Assembly: GCA_020064725.1 (NCBI GenBank)
Contig: JAGTWJ010000001.1
Span: forward strand, 1,612,001-1,676,000
From: Drechslerella dactyloides
Lineage: Eukaryota; Ascomycota; Orbiliomycetes; Orbiliales; Orbiliaceae
DNA: 64,000 bases
Reading direction: 5' to 3'
Numbering within the stretch: the first letter of the stretch is position 1; each line of letters begins with the position of its first letter. Positions 1 through 11,121 of the stretch are shown here, piece by piece. The position numbers and the translations under genes are program-made. The notes below the pieces were generated by a model. That model worked only from the letters and a program-made list of their open reading frames with translations. It ran no database searches and was not told where the DNA came from.

Positions 1-1828
1 ATGATCAAGCCAATGCCCCTGCACAAACACAATATTAGCAGCTCGAACCGCTATCCCACAAAAAGGGTAAGTCCTACTCGAATGTGAAGATCGCAGTCCC
101 GATGAAGAGCGTCCAGTCCTGCGGGTTGAAGTGCACAATGTCCGCAACGCCCTGCGTCGCAATCTGCAGCAGGTCGTAATAGTACAGGTATATCAGCCCG
201 AGCAGGATGAACGCGTCCGCGACGAGCGCCGTCCCGCCGAGCTTGCTGATGTCGCGTATCATGGAGAAGGGCAGGAACACGACCGTTTGCATCAGGATCA
301 GCCAGCGCACTTCGATCTTGGTCTCGCATTTCGACACGGCCACTACCAGACGTCAGCACTGCGCCCCTGAGATTACCGACAGAAGGACTCCTTACAGATG
401 AACGCTTGCAGGTTTTCCGAGACGAAGACTGCACCCTGTTAGTCCGTATACTCTCCACATTCGGTTGTATCAGAAGTTCTCACCCATATACGCGCTCGCA
501 AATCCAATCTACTCTCCGTTAGCGCGGGAAAAGCCCACCAAGCGATCCATGACAACGTACCTGTGACACGACAATCGACGCCAAGATGGCAATGCGCATC
601 TTGTTCCCGTACAGCGCGCCACCGATATCGCCAAAGCTGCCATTGACCTTCATCCGCGTCCGCACAAGCAGCACGAAGCACCAGTACGAAATGGCCGCCA
701 CGCCAAGCAGCAGCGATATACAGAACAGCATACCGCCATTCTTGAACCTACAACACCGTCAGTCTCACTCTCGCTTCCCGATCGCCAGACTGGCTATACG
801 CACGCCTTCGGCAGAAACAGCACGCCGGTCCCCACAAAGCTCTTCAGCAGTAGTAATACCGCCCCTCGGACGCTCGCCTTCCCATGCGCCCTCTCGCTCT
901 TCGTCGGCACCCTCTTCAACCGTCTGCCGCCCGCCAACAGCCCCGTTTGCTCGTCCGCTCCCCCTTCCTCGTCATCCTGAGCGAGCGCACCGGGCTCAAA
1001 CTCCTCCTCCTCGAGCTCCTCACCGGCAAAGTGGCCGTATATACTCAGAAACTCGATAAAATTCGACGTAAGCAGCGCCGGCTGCTCCCCTACGCGACCA
1101 CTGGGACCGGGACTCGCTGCCACCGCTCGCCGGATGAAGTTCCGCCTGAACCCACCGGGGACCTTGATATTCGTGATATCCGTCGCCTCGTCCGGTGGGT
1201 CCGGGCGCGGGAGGATGAAGCTTTTCGAGCGCATTTTCCGCGCAGCGTCCCGCTGCTGCGCGTCCCATTGGTATATCTGGCGCGTGATATCGCCGCCCTG
1301 CAGCTGCAGCGACGAGAACTCCTCGTCGGTATTGCTGTCATCGTCGAGCCCCGCACCGCCGAGCGTGCCGCGGTTGGGCCCGAAGTCGCCATCGTAGACG
1401 GCCTCGCGGACGAGATGGCGGCGCACGACCTCTGGGTTTTCCAGGCCGTTTCGGTTATCAACGGAACCGTAGACGCTGGGGGCCTGCGAGCCACCGAGCG
1501 GGGGTGAACCAGTATTGCTGCGCGGCGGGGTCTCAGCGGCTATTCGCGAGGGCGTGCCGAACCGCGGCGGGGTGCTTCCGCCGGGTCCGTTGAGGGCCTG
1601 GGAGAGGTAGGACATTGGGGTTGTGCCGTCGGCAGCGCGAGAAGGGGAAGCGGCACCGCCCATCTGGACGACGTTGGAGAGGCCGCTGGTGTTGCGAACG
1701 GGACTGCCGAGGCGCTGCATGGAGGCCTGGCGGAGGGCGAGGGAGGAGGGTGTGTTCGCGCCGGATGCACCTGAGGCGTCGGACTCGCGGCGGCTGCGGC
1801 CGGGGATGTTTCGCGACGGCGATGTCAT
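1..1828 (-). CDS. Vacuolar amino-acid transporter, AVT3-like (partial, C-terminus beyond left edge)
   Basis: Member of the Aa_trans (amino acid/auxin permease) family. By family it would move amino acids across the vacuolar membrane. Residues 1-320 are a long Ser/Pro/Gly-rich cytosolic extension. The transporter core starts at the motif KSFVGTGVLFLPKAF, the usual first helix, and continues through SENLQAFI and ATQGVADIVHFNPQDW to FEGIGLI at the window edge. Six exons keep one frame: 1828-804, 747-561, 508-484, 428-396, 342-78 and 18 to beyond 1. All introns are GT-AG. Two exons are only 25 and 33 nt, and they restore the conserved IGFASAYMVFVSENLQAF stretch. The ATG at 1828 is the first in frame. 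The long N-terminal extension is typical of fungal AVT3/AVT4 proteins. I am confident of the family, less so of the subfamily. Confidence 0.9.
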
Positions 1829-3964
1829 GGCGACGGTGGGTGCTGCCGGACGGTGGAAGGACGTGCGGTGCGGTAGGGCGTGCGGTGGGTGTCGTCTATG
1901 GCGAGTTCATGGACGACAATCGTGCGGTTGTGGGAGGTGAGAGGACGATGCCGTGTTCAAATCAGCCGGGGCCCAGCGAGCAAGCAATTTTCGGTGTTTT
2001 GGCGGCGACGGACGCAGGCGCCAGGGAACTGAAAGTGGCAGGTACAAGTCAGCGCAGGCCAACAGCCGACGGACGGACGGACGGACGAGAAGGACAGTGG
2101 TACGGCACGGTATCGCAGCGTAATCGATCGTGGACCGGAGGCTGAGGATGATAGTTGGTGGTGATGTGAATGCGAGCGGACGGGAGAATGGGAAGGGGAA
2201 GAAGGGAGCGGACGGGGAGGCTGAGCTGGTTGTGACCGGACTGACGTGAAGGGATCACAGGGCTCCGCGCTCGCTTGTTGCCAGCGAGTTCTGGAACGCC
2301 GTTCGGGCAGTTGGCGGGTGACCAGGGCAGACTGCTTAGCTGCGGAGCGCACCGCTGGCGATGACGATTGGCCGGACAAGGATATCGAGGCCGCGATGGA
2401 TGGCGATGGTGGTGAGAAGATGTCACGATGGAGTTCTCCAGCTGCCAAATGGAGGCTGTTAACATTTCCTTCGGCCAGTCGGCGGCGGTGCTTATGTCAG
2501 CAGTCCCCCAACACAGAACCGCGTTGCATTTTGCACAACACAAAACACATTTGCCCGATTCCATGCATCCAGCTCCATCCAGTCGATTTCCTCCGCATCA
2601 AAGGACTCGCCTCGCCGACGAATCCAGGCCGTTGAGTCCAGTGCCACAGTCAGTCAGCCTCGCCGTCGAGCCGGCCGCTGTACACTACACTCCTCCCGTC
2701 ACGAGACAACCCGTTACACCACGTACTTCTACCTCTGGTAACTACCAAGTACCAACTTACTTGGCCAAGTAGTGGTACAGGTATTTTGGCAGTCCGCCAC
2801 ACCGGCTAAAACGCACGTATGTACGGCTAACTGACAGGTCGACACAAGCCGTGGCCGTGGGGGCCAAGCGACTAGCTTCGCTAAATATAGAAACGCTGTC
2901 TGACACCAGCCTCGACAGCAGCCGTCACATTCCTATCCAACCCGTCTGCGTGGGATGGATGCATACCTACCGTCCGTATCAAATTTTGTAGCGGTAAGTA
3001 GGAAGCAGGTAGTACCCATATCAGCAAAGTTGGCGATCCACAGGAAGTGAGTGAATATATGCGAGTGAACAGTGCAGTGGCAGCAATACAACCTCGACAA
3101 GCGAGTTGTTCATGCTGTCTGGCTCCTGCATGCACGAACCCGCGGCCCGCCTGCCCCCTCGATTCACCTCAATTCAATGCATCTCCAACCTCTGATCCAT
3201 CAATTCGTAGAGATTGTAAATCAAAAAATGTAGTCCCAGCCAGGTCGAAAGTATATATAAACACTCGTCCCCTCCAAGAAATTTCGAAAGCCGAGAATTC
3301 ACAGTCACTAAACCGGTGTGCTAGTCAAATTACCTCGAGATAAAATTCAACACGGTACCATTTTATCATATGAAATTCATATCATATATTATCAATATTC
3401 CTGATATATATACTTCATTTATGTATTATATTTCCGATATAATAGAGCGGTGTAATCAATTTCTATATATGCGACACCTCGCTATACGCTAGAACGACCA
3501 GGCCTGGTAAGTGCATGTAGTCAGTATATACATACAGCGTGTGGTGAGCAGTGCAAAGGAAGAGTTTGGTTTACGAGACCAGTTGAGTAGTATAAATGCA
3601 ATCAGCAAAGGCGCCAATCAGCAGACGGTGTGAATATTCACAATTTAAAAAAGGAGACAATGGACCGAGCCTCCTCAAATCCACAGCTCAAAAGAAGGGC
3701 AAGCAAGGAAAATAAAACAAAAGGAAGAAAAAGGATGTAAAGGAGGAACGTAAAAGAATTCAAGGCAAAGAAAAATCTACAACAGACAAAAACTTCCAGT
3801 CCCGTAATCGTCAAAAAGTGTAACAACCCAGCCATTGGATCCCACGCCCCGCAGCAACCGGAACAAAATAGACACATCGACGCATGAGTGAATGATACCT
3901 GACCGGTCTTATTACATCAGTTCATATATCACCACACTCAAGAGTAAAAGACAAAAAAAACTTT
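1829..3964. other. Intergenic region between divergent-side 5' end and acyltransferase 3' end
   Basis: No convincing gene is visible. The open frames here lack splice continuity and recognisable motifs. The stretch holds the upstream region of the amino-acid transporter. It also holds an ACGG tetranucleotide run near 2066-2090, an AT-rich low-complexity block at about 3340-3475, and an A-rich block at 3640-3800. Confidence 0.5.
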
Positions 3965-5726
3965 TCACGACATCTTGACCGCACCGACAGGGCTGGGCCC
4001 GGACTCCTTCGCCACAACCAAGGTCTCCGTCCACCGCACGAAATTCGTACACGGGCTCTCCACCAGCCGCCAAAACACATCGCTCAACCACATCGTGATC
4101 GGGAACACCGCGAAAATCCACACCAGCACCGTCACCACCATTCTATGCCCGTAGTAATCCGCCGGGTAGAGCGACCACCCTTCCAGCACGAGCCGGTGGC
4201 CGATCGTGCGGATCACAGCGCCGTGCATCAGGTACAGCGAGAAGGACACGCGGCCAAGGTACTGGAACACGGGGAGGGAGAGGTACTGCTGCACGCGCGG
4301 CAGATATAGAATCGCGAGACAGAGCGTGGACGCGCCGTAGGACTGGAAGGCCACGCGCTTGAGGTAGTAGCTGGCGTCGCCCATCATGCGGCAGAGCGTG
4401 ATGTACCCGAAGGTCCGGTATCCGTCACGGGTGGGGAAGGACAGCAGGAAGAGGCCGACGAACGCGATGAAGGACCAGAAGATCGTCTTCAACGTCTTCT
4501 TGAAGTAGCGAGACCGCGCGGCGGGGGAATTCTCGTCTTCGACGTCCAGCTCCGAGACGGGCAGCAACGAAGGGGACTCGATCGCTGCGTGCAGCTCCGC
4601 CAGAAAGTAGCCCGACAGGAAGAGCGGGTAGTCAAAGTGCTGGTGGTAGCACCAGAACAGATAGCAGGACGGGGCGACGATGAAGACGCGGAAGCTGCGG
4701 CGCAGGTGGCTGACCATTGCGAGGTACAGGAACAGCGCCATGCTCTGCATGTACTCTGTGGGGATCGTCCACATGTGTCTCTATACACATTCACACTCCG
4801 TTAGCAGATATCCAACATGTGTACAAGGAATTTACTGGGGAAAGACGTACGTCGGTCGCAAAGTCGTATTTCTGGTGCAGGATGGGATTGTTGACGGAGA
4901 ACTCGTAGAACTCAGCGAGCATGATGCCCATCTGGCCGAAGAAGCCGTCCGGCGACTTTGCAGGATACTTCTCAATATCGCCGGGGAGGATTTGTGGGTT
5001 CGCCCGATGCCGCACTTCGAACCAGTCAAAGGCGCCCAGGTACCGCAGACAGTGAATCAGGAAGAAGGCGGCCAGGCACGGCAGGAACAGGCGCAGGTAC
5101 CGTCGGAAGACGGAGCTCGACAGCGTCTTCATCAACGTACCCTGTGAGCCAGGCTTGCGCATCAGCTTGGCGGATTTGCAAGTCAGGGCGAAGCCCGAGA
5201 TCACGAAGAATAGCCTGACCATGGCCGACCCTGAGAAGAGCAGGCGGATCACAGGCAGCTGTAAAAGGTTGGGGTGCCGTTGCGGATCCCACGCAACGTC
5301 GTGCTCGACACCGGTGTATGCGACCACATGGTGAAAGATGAAGACGACAAAGGCAGCGATGCCGCGCAGGCCGTCCAGCCATTCGGTGGAGTTTGGCTTG
5401 TACTTTTTGAACTCGAGCGTCGAGTAGGGCGAGAGGAAGGAAGGGATGAGGAAGATGAGGGCGTTCTTGAACAGTCGGCCGGGATGCGTCGACGACGGGA
5501 AGGTCTTGCCCAGACGGGCGTGATTTTTGTCCAACGAAGAGCGTAACATCGTCCATGGGTCCCACGACGTGGAGCTGTGGAACGGTTTCTCGGAGATGGA
5601 TCCTATGCTAGGACTGGCGCTGCCGGTGGACAGGCCGTTTTCGGAGTCGAGCAAGGTTTCTTGGGAGTATCGTCGGCCGCCAGCGACCTCGAGGGGGTCC
5701 AGCTGTACCCTCTCCGACACAGTCAT
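3965..5726 (-). CDS. Acyltransferase-3 family integral membrane protein
   Basis: Multi-pass acyltransferase of the Acyl_transf_3 family (OafA/NodX-like). These transfer acyl groups to sugars, lipids or small molecules; the substrate here is unknown. Two exons, 5726-4851 and 4780-3965, joined in frame across a 70-nt GT-AG intron, give 563 residues. The family signature is clear. EWLDGLRGIAAFVVFIFHH carries the catalytic-type His pair after the first membrane segment, then come VRLFFVISGFALT and, after the splice, the HMWTIPTEY box. About ten hydrophobic segments follow, with LGRVSFSLYLMHG near the C-terminus, another hallmark. The N-terminal 110 residues are soluble and Ser-rich. Start: the first ATG at 5726. 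Many such fungal genes lie near metabolite genes, but nothing here links this one to the polyketide island 30 kb away. Confidence 0.9.
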
Positions 5727-8623
5727 AGCTTGACTTTTATTCTGTGATCTTGAGTCAGTGACGCCCAGCCACGGCCGTCTTATCTGACCGTCGCCTATCG
5801 TCCGCTTGCTCGTTCCGTTCCCTTGCCGTGGTCGGTTCGATAAGAAACGGGTCCCGTTCTATCTTTGTCTTTCTCTATGTGAATGGGATGGGAAATCGGA
5901 GTATTAATTTTACTCGCTCGGGCGTGCGTAAAGTAGCAGTTACGTTGGCCGACGGAGCGGTTGATTTAAATGAGCGTCGAGATGGTAATGTCGTGCAGCG
6001 GTTGTATTATTTAATACCCGTCGTGTAGTAGTAGTAGCGTATATGTGGTTATACGGAAGCACCGAGGGGTGAAGAAAAGCCACGCGACGGGCGGCAAAAC
6101 GAGCGACAAGAAGAAGGACGACGACAGATGTCGAAGGAGCAGGAAGGAAGTTAAGGAAGTTGCAAGGAAATGAGAAAAGGAAAGGGCAGACGCGATGAAG
6201 AAGAAGTTGTAAGAACGAGGGGAGGAGTCTTATGGGATGAGCAGGCCTTTGGAATTACCCGCCAGTCAAGCCGGCCTGCCGCAAATATAACCACCACGCT
6301 CCAGTTGCAACACCGCAGCACGTCCTTCCAAATCCCTCCCTCCATTCCGATAGACAGCTCACTCCACCATCACATAACATACCCCGTGCTTCCCACCTAC
6401 ATACGCACGTCCAAACTTACAGACAGACATGCATCCGTCCATACCGAGGGGCATACCTCCTGAACCACGGCCAAGCATGTAAGCGGACATCGTACGTACA
6501 TGATCCATTAGCTCACGCCTAAGGCAGTCTGCCAGCCTTCCTTCGTCGACGCCGCAGCGCAATAGCTGCACCCCCGTCAATCGCAAAAGTTTAAAGGCGC
6601 ACGGCCAATCGATGCCGCCGTTGGCAGGCTAGTCGGCCCTTGGCGCCGCTTGGCAGCATCCGAGCCCGCCGCCGGAAGTACCCCTGGGCAGCTTGGTCGC
6701 CTGGCGCCGCCGTTTGTCACGCCTTTGTGATATTGACCACTTCCAACAGCCAGCCCATACGAAAGTGGCACTTTCAGTTATATAATATGCGAAAGCACCA
6801 AGAAGTTGACTAACTGGGGGGATTGCCGCTTGAAGCTCATCTCCGACTCGCTGATGGCGTCGATGGATCATCCCCTTACATGCCGCAGGGGAGGACACTA
6901 AGTGCATCTCGTATGTATCATCCGTATCATCATCCTCTCCTTTCGAGAAAACAGGGTCCCCACTCCATGCAAACCGCCAAGGCCCCCATTACCAGGCTAA
7001 TTGCCTGCTCTCCGATCGATTGCAGGCCCCCCAAACAGCCGGCCCGCACTGAAATCTGCTTATCACACCGTATCCGTCGACCGTGCAAACGGAGCCACTC
7101 GCACGATGTACTCGCCACTTGCACCCGGACCTTTAAAGCTCTGCTGCCAGGCACGCGGACAGCCGGTTCCTGACCCTGCTTTATATAAATTCATGCCCTC
7201 CGCGGGCAGGCACACCCTCTCCATCAGATAACGGAGCTCGACAGTTATAAAAGAAAAACATTATAAATAAACATGGGAAAGAAGGAGGAAGAAAAAAAGG
7301 CCCGAGGAGAGAAATGTATGGTACATTCGGCTACTCGGCATTCGCTACCTGAGAAAAAAACGGAAGGCGCTCGCAAGTTCGGGCGAAAAGAAAAGAAAGG
7401 AGAACCAAAAAGGAAAACTCGAGACAGTTTCGTTTTGCATGGAACGGGACTAACGAGCGAGCGAACGACGCAGGTTTGAAGTGCGAAGCGCAATCTGACC
7501 GGACCAGCTGCGCAAATCGCGGCCAAGGTATCCGGCTTGGCGCAGACGAATGCTACCCTGTCGCGCCAGCACACCGAAATAGCCACAGCCACAGGCACCG
7601 ACCTACAGGCAGGTACCAAGAGCGCAGGCAAGCAAGCAGACTGCGGCATACGAAATGTCCTCGATGCTCCGCAGCATTAGAAATTGAACGAACACGAGCC
7701 CAAGAGAGAGCTACAATTCATCGAGCCGCGAGCCCGACTGCCATGGAGAAAAGCCCTCCGGCGTGGCATACTTGCGACTTCGAATACCGGACACCATGGC
7801 GATAGTTTCGGTCTGGAAATTGCGTAATTCAACGTAGATCCAATCCTCCAGACAAAATGCATCTGCATCCGCCGCCTCCAATCCCGCCGTGCCGTATAGC
7901 AGCAGGCCAAACGAACGATCCTCGAAGAATTTCCTCGGGACGGCCAAGACCTGCGCATAACTGTGCCCTCGCGACACCTGGATGCAGAATTCCAGCTGCC
8001 CTTGTGCATTCATGCCGCCACTACTGCTACTTACTAAATACTTACTTGCTTGCTTACTTGACTCTTATTGCCACAGCTCAGCATCAGATTGTTAGACCGT
8101 ATTCTGTTGAATGACAGGTGTTCGGCCAAGTGATTAGGGGCGGTCTTCGCATCAAGTGACCAAGCCCTTAGCACAAGTATCGGTACAAACCGATGGACAC
8201 GAGGCACTGCACACGCCGTCGACGACAAGCGGCGCGTGCAATCTTGGCGCGTGCCGATTGTTCCAAAATTACCTAAGTACCCCAACCACACTCCAACCTT
8301 TCACTCCTCACTCCAGGGGAGACAAAGAACTCCAGTTCACGAGAAAGAAAGAAACAAACCACCAACGTCAAAAGGACGTTGCAATGGAGAGAAAATTTCA
8401 AATTCGACCAGCCGCGTGCACGTCCGCCGCCACGCTGCACACTACGCCACCAACCTCCAACCGCGAATTGAAACTCCTCCGATCCGCTTGGTTTTCCCCC
8501 ATACGCTGCGCTGACATCATGGCTGGTTGGCTAGCTGGCCGTCGCGACCGGCACGCGTTCTTCGCTAAGTATGCACGCACGCCAGCACGCCGCCAGCATA
8601 TATAGCGCCTATTATTCAAGGTA
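5727..8623. other. Intergenic region, no confident gene
   Basis: Nearly 2.9 kb separate the acyltransferase start from the transposon. Only one frame (7711-8013, listed separately) has coding-like composition. The rest holds A/G-rich tracts (6060-6240, 7260-7420) and short unconnected frames. I see no RNA gene. Confidence 0.5.
7711..8013 (-). CDS. Possible small protein, 100 residues, unknown
   Basis: A single uninterrupted frame from an ATG at 8013 to TAG at 7711. I do not recognise the protein. Codon third positions are mostly G or C in the first two thirds, as in neighbouring real genes, and the composition is balanced (hydrophobic core, mixed charge), unlike the Arg/Ser/Pro-rich spurious frames around it. 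No signal peptide or membrane helix is evident. It could be a genuine small gene, an exon of an undetected larger one, or chance. Confidence 0.3.
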   Translation of the reverse strand: MNAQGQLEFCIQVSRGHSYAQVLAVPRKFFEDRSFGLLLYGTAGLEAADADAFCLEDWIYVELRNFQTETIAMVSGIRSRKYATPEGFSPWQSGSRLDEL

Positions 8624-8670
8624 CAGTCGTCCACCAAAAAGGATCGGAATAGTGGGTTCTTTGTATGGGA
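8624..8670 (+). repeat. Outer inverted repeat, left copy
   Basis: Begins CAGTCGTCCACCAA. It matches the reverse complement of 10709-10755 in three blocks, with a small insertion in this copy after the first block. Confidence 0.6.
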
Positions 8671-8752
8671 ATACTTCAACCAACTCACCTTTCTTTTTTC
8701 CAGTGGCGTTAAAAAGAAATTTCACACGTTAAAAATCCCTGTAATATTTATA

Positions 8753-8795
8753 ACGTATTCCACAAGCGAGCGAACACCCCAAGCGAGCGAACACC
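8753..8795 (+). repeat. Terminal inverted repeat, left, pogo-like element
   Basis: 43 bp beginning ACGTATTCCACAAGCG. It is identical to the reverse complement of the right end. It contains two tandem 17-bp units starting AAGCGAGCGAACACC. Confidence 0.93.
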
Positions 8796-8886
8796 CTCCC
8801 CACCCCACCCTAACAAAAACACCACCTTCACTACCACACCACCGCTAGGACGGCGCGGGAAATCCACGCTGTGCTAGCCTCAATCC

Positions 8887-10542
8887 TCAAGATGCCTCTT
8901 GACAGGTTCGGATATTATGGCCGGGCTCACCACAGCGGCTACAGCGCAGTATCCTCCCAGAGGTAGCCTCTAGCTGGGGGCTATTTTGGTGGTTTGGATG
9001 TTTTATCTGCTTATCCTGCCTACCTATAACATCACCATCTAGGATTTTATCAGCCTGGTGTATGGTAAGCGTGCCTTCTTGCTGTATATGCCGTCTTTTT
9101 GCCTGCCGGCGCTTAGATAGTGCCTGGTTTGCAGAGCGCAGTGTTGTATTCTCCGCCTGTATAAACACTAATTAATGCATTATTGTCTGTGTCCCTTTAG
9201 TGAACTGGTCTACAGTAGCTAGTAATGATGTTGGAGAGCTATTTGGATGCTGGATAATCTGGTTTTTGATAAGCTCTGATTGTAAGCTAGCTTCTGAAGG
9301 GTTCATTGGTGTTTTTGTTGTTTAGGTAGCTGCTGTATGTGCAGTACTAGGGCGTGAATTCACCGGGGTAGGTGCTGGTAACTGGATATCTAGTTTTGAG
9401 AGGACCCTATTAGGATTGTAAGGTATAATCCCAGCTCTAGCAAAGCTGCTGCGTATATTCTTAGGTGTTATTGTAGTAGTGAATGCTTTATGGAACCTAG
9501 AAAGGAACTCCAGCTTGCTGATATGGTTGATATTTGTGTGCACTAAGTCCTCCACCTGGCGACTATATGCCTGTTTTAATGGCCCAAAGCACCCAATATC
9601 CAACGGCTGAAGAAGATGTGAAGAATGTGGTGGTATACAGACTGTAATAATCTTGTGTTCTTGGTAGTAAAGCTCGAAGGCGACCGAATGATGGCTTTTA
9701 TGGCTATCTAAAACTAATAGCTGGTAGTCTGAAATGCAGCGCCGCGTTGTAAATTGGTTGAAGTGCTTTATCTATTCTATAGCAAGCTCGTTTGTTGTCC
9801 AGCTATTATTAGAGAGTGTAATAACCCAGTCCTTTGGTAAGCTGGTTTCTGTATACTAGCTAGCTAGGTGGTATTTGCCAGCTAGGATAATAAATGGTGG
9901 TACTGTCCAACCTCCTGCATATATCTTCTGAATAATTGTTGTCTATTTGTGGTTTCTAGGCTGTGCCAGCTTTGCTTTATTGCGGGTTTTGGCACCTGTA
10001 ATGACTGTAGTGGAGGAGATTATGCCCATTGCGAAGCCTGTTTTATCGAAATTGTATATATTGTTATCTACAATACTGTACTTGGCCTTTATAGCTTGTA
10101 CAAGCTGTAACCAATTGCTGATAAGCTTATAATCTTCGCATTTAGCCCGCTGGTAGTTGTACTTTCTGGACAGGCGTGTTTGGAGCTCCGGACGGTGTTT
10201 TACAAAGTTTGCTGCCTAGTTCTTGCCAACACGACGCGAGCTATCGCCAGCACGCGTCGATAGCAGCTGGTTGGCCATATCTTCCATATTATCTAATCTA
10301 GGATGAAAAGATTGTGCACACAGTTCAAGTATATACTGGATAATAGTGTCCTCTTTTAATTGTGTAAGATTCTGTGATTTCGGTATGCTATTGTTTTGTG
10401 AAAGGCGTCCATTACACCGGTGGACAAGAGTTGTTCGAGGAATATTATATAATTTAGCTGCTGCTGTAGTACTTAATTTTTCGTCTTTTTTTAGAGTTTT
10501 AATAGCTAAGATTATTCGGGATTCAGTTATAGAGGCCGTCAT
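8887..10542 (-). pseudogene. Transposase of the pogo/Fot1-like element, broken by nonsense mutations
   Basis: Reading from an ATG at 10542, the frame shows an N-terminal helix-turn-helix (residues near TTAAAKLYNIPRTTLVHR). A DDE catalytic core follows, with YNFDKTGF, LVLDSHKSHH and QPLDIGCFGPLK carrying the three acidic residues. A C-terminal zinc knuckle CSRCGEPGHNIRTC (CX2CX4HX4C) closes the frame, as in several fungal pogo-type transposases. The frame is interrupted at 10216-10218, 9943-9945, 9856-9858, 9772-9774, 9322-9324 and near 9172. The first four are TGG-to-TAG and the last two look like CAA-to-TAA. Each is a C-to-T change in a CpA context on one strand, the pattern of repeat-induced point mutation. 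There is no frameshift, so the six nonsense codons account for the loss of function. Confidence 0.88.
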
Positions 10543-10602
10543 TATAGTGGTTATGGATGTAGGTGATAATAAAGGAGAAAAGGGGGTGAGGTCGCTTGGT
10601 GG

Positions 10603-10645
10603 GGTGTTCGCTCGCTTGGGGTGTTCGCTCGCTTGTGGAATACGT
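10603..10645 (-). repeat. Terminal inverted repeat, right, pogo-like element
   Basis: Perfect inverted copy of 8753-8795, followed by TA at 10646-10647. Confidence 0.93.
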
Positions 10646-10708
10646 TATTGGATCTCTGAACAGACCTCTTTGAAGTCCTTCACGGCGTGCACGGCTCTCT
10701 AGAAAAAC

Positions 10709-10755
10709 AAAAATACCATACAAACTCGGATCCACTATTCCTTGGTGGACGACTG
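10709..10755 (-). repeat. Outer inverted repeat, right copy
   Basis: Reverse complement begins CAGTCGTCCACCAAGG and follows 8624-8670 in three aligned blocks. Confidence 0.6.
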
Positions 10756-11121
10756 CAGCTTACAAGCTAGCTAGTTCGACGCCCACGCTTGACCGTAAAC
10801 TCCATGACAGCATGCGCCTGTGCTCTCTCTGGTATCGGTTAGTCTAGTAGTTTCGTCGGTGGCGGTCAGGATGGAACATCCATAGTACGAGTGAGATCAA
10901 TATCACCGAGTGATCAATTGCTCGTGGTAAAACGCAATAAACTACAAGATGCGCGGAACAATTCGACCAGCTCTCCAGAAAGTGTACGTACAATAAATGA
11001 TTAAAACCAACATCGTATCATATCTCCACAAAATTAAGCTCGGGTAGCTGAATCCAAAGAGTACAAAGGATCCCAAAGTCCAATCCTACAATATTATACC
11101 ACAAACCACACGCTCAACGGA
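10756..11121. other. Intergenic spacer, transposon to coiled-coil gene
   Basis: 366 bp without a frame of interest. It includes the probable 3' untranslated region of the minus-strand coiled-coil gene. Confidence 0.5.

Larger units (their letters stand above)
8753..10645 (-). mobile_element. Pogo/Fot1-like DNA transposon (Tc1/mariner superfamily), degenerate
   Basis: A 1893-bp element bounded by perfect 43-bp terminal inverted repeats (8753-8795 and 10603-10645) and flanked by TA on both sides (8751-8752 and 10646-10647), the target duplication of this superfamily. It carries one transposase frame on the minus strand, broken by at least six stop codons. Perfect repeats with a broken transposase suggest recent insertion followed by rapid point mutation rather than slow decay. 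It interrupts an older short inverted-repeat element. Confidence 0.93.
8624..10755. mobile_element. Small inverted-repeat element (MITE-like) split by the pogo-like transposon
   Basis: Imperfect inverted repeats lie outside the pogo element: 8624-8670 on the left and 10709-10755 on the right. Both outer ends read CAGTCGTCCACCAA inward. They share a second block GGAATAGTGG and a third block TTTGTATGG. Removing the inner transposon (8753-10645) leaves about 239 bp, the size of a miniature inverted-repeat element. The left end follows a TA. The right end is followed by CA, possibly a decayed TA target duplication. Seen directly: the repeats and their symmetry. Inferred: that they bound one older element. 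Confidence 0.55.

Noticed and set aside
2066..2090. Short ACGG tandem repeat as a possible CRISPR-like or minisatellite array
   Set aside because: A simple tetranucleotide run of a few units without spacers; CRISPR is not expected in a fungal nuclear genome and none was seen in the window.
3357..3475. AT-rich block with small palindromes
   Set aside because: Low-complexity AT sequence produces such palindromes readily; no terminal repeats, gene or array.
3638..3877. Hydrophobic 79-codon minus-strand frame
   Set aside because: Hydrophobicity comes from an A-rich plus strand read backwards (Phe/Leu codons); no conserved feature.
7245..7649. 134-codon minus-strand frame rich in Phe, Ser, Cys and Arg
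   Set aside because: Composition reflects the purine-rich tract on the other strand; no motif and no splice continuity.
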